Assembly: GCA_013141505.1 (NCBI GenBank)
Contig: JABFQX010000040.1
Location: 1-64,000 of the forward strand
Length of the DNA: 64,000 bases
DNA from: Methyloglobulus sp.
GTDB lineage: Bacteria; Pseudomonadota; Gammaproteobacteria; Methylococcales; Methylomonadaceae
Direction of reading: 5' to 3'
Under the pieces are notes generated by a model. The model worked only from the letters and a program-made list of their open reading frames with translations. It was not told the origin of the DNA and ran no database searches. Position 1 is the first letter of the stretch; every line of letters starts with the position of its first letter. A program made the position numbers and the translations under genes. Shown here one piece after another: positions 63,855 through 64,000 of the stretch.

Positions 63855-64000
63855 TTGTGGGCGACAATTAAATTTTTCCTGTGTTTTAAAAACTTCGGTT
63901 GAGCTTATCAGCAATAATGAAGCCGTAGTAAATCCTTGGTACATTTAGGAAAAAATGATTTTCAGGTTATTAAGGAAATTATCTTCGGGTTCTAGTCCGT
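63855..64000. other. No gene seen at right edge
   Basis: AT-rich sequence beyond the NrdR boxes. I see no coding signal or structured element. Confidence 0.4.

Noticed and set aside
1..64000. CRISPR array
   Set aside because: The repeats present are few, dispersed and differ in spacing. No regular repeat-spacer pattern or cas gene was found.

Overview
The window looks like chromosomal DNA of a gammaproteobacterium. The evidence is the set of conserved neighbourhoods: lptM-lysA-dapF-DUF484-xerC, smpB/ratA-rnfH/bamE/fur, lolC-lolD, gshB-tonB-yqgE-ruvX-pyrR-pyrB-pyrC', rpmB-rpmG and ppk1-def. A P460-type cytochrome, a split adenosylcobalamin-dependent ribonucleotide reductase and dense dispersed repeats point to a methanotroph of the Methylococcales type. 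That placement is inference from gene content, not a database result.

Layout. 0-4.3 kb: a broken small secreted ORF, cytochrome P460, a small exported protein, rnr and a tRNA-Leu(CAG). 4.5-20.5 kb: mostly housekeeping (cysB, lptM-lysA, dapF-DUF484-xerC, DUF2333/DUF4389, dinB, hsp20, a crystallin-like protein, a HopJ-like protein, smpB, an SNF symporter, ratA-rnfH, bamE, fur, lolCD, creA). 21.4-25.5 kb: a graveyard of nested IS3- and IS256-family remnants that brackets xthA and a uracil-DNA glycosylase. 25.6-34.4 kb: an orphan RND pump, then on the minus strand the gshB-to-pyrimidine operon, whose dihydroorotase copy has lost its metal-binding HxH motif. 34.5-42 kb: rpmB-rpmG, then an accessory region with three copies of a ~130-bp repeat, a frameshifted DUF4258/DUF2283 pair, a coiled-coil ORF and a large secreted RHS/YD-repeat protein with an AT-rich variable C-terminal tip. 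Upstream of the RHS gene, on its own strand, is a sequence matching the cyclic-di-GMP-I (GEMM-I) aptamer; its 3' half can alternatively form an intrinsic terminator followed by seven T. 42-53.5 kb: proS, a Wzz-like protein, DUF4332, hemL, rmuC, a PLP desulfhydrase-like enzyme, a methyltransferase, ppk1 and def. 53.6-64 kb: a GNAT-DUF7931 fusion, a CPBP protease, a TraF-like peptidase, a TSUP permease, a lipocalin-like protein and the two halves of NrdJ.

How parts work together. lysA and dapF feed diaminopimelate/lysine synthesis; lptM and bamE serve outer-membrane assembly, and lolCD serves lipoprotein sorting. pyrR, pyrB and the inactive pyrC' form an aspartate transcarbamylase unit. nrdJa and nrdJb supply deoxynucleotides and are probably repressed through two NrdR boxes upstream of nrdJa. 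They are unusually separated by ~2.8 kb that carries an exported phytochelatin-synthase-like enzyme and an AT-rich coiled-coil membrane protein flanked by inverted repeats.

The most interesting items are the predicted riboswitch/terminator ahead of the RHS gene, the repeat-bounded accessory cassettes at 35-36.7 kb and 59.6-61.2 kb, and a family of ~125-bp palindromic elements present three times.
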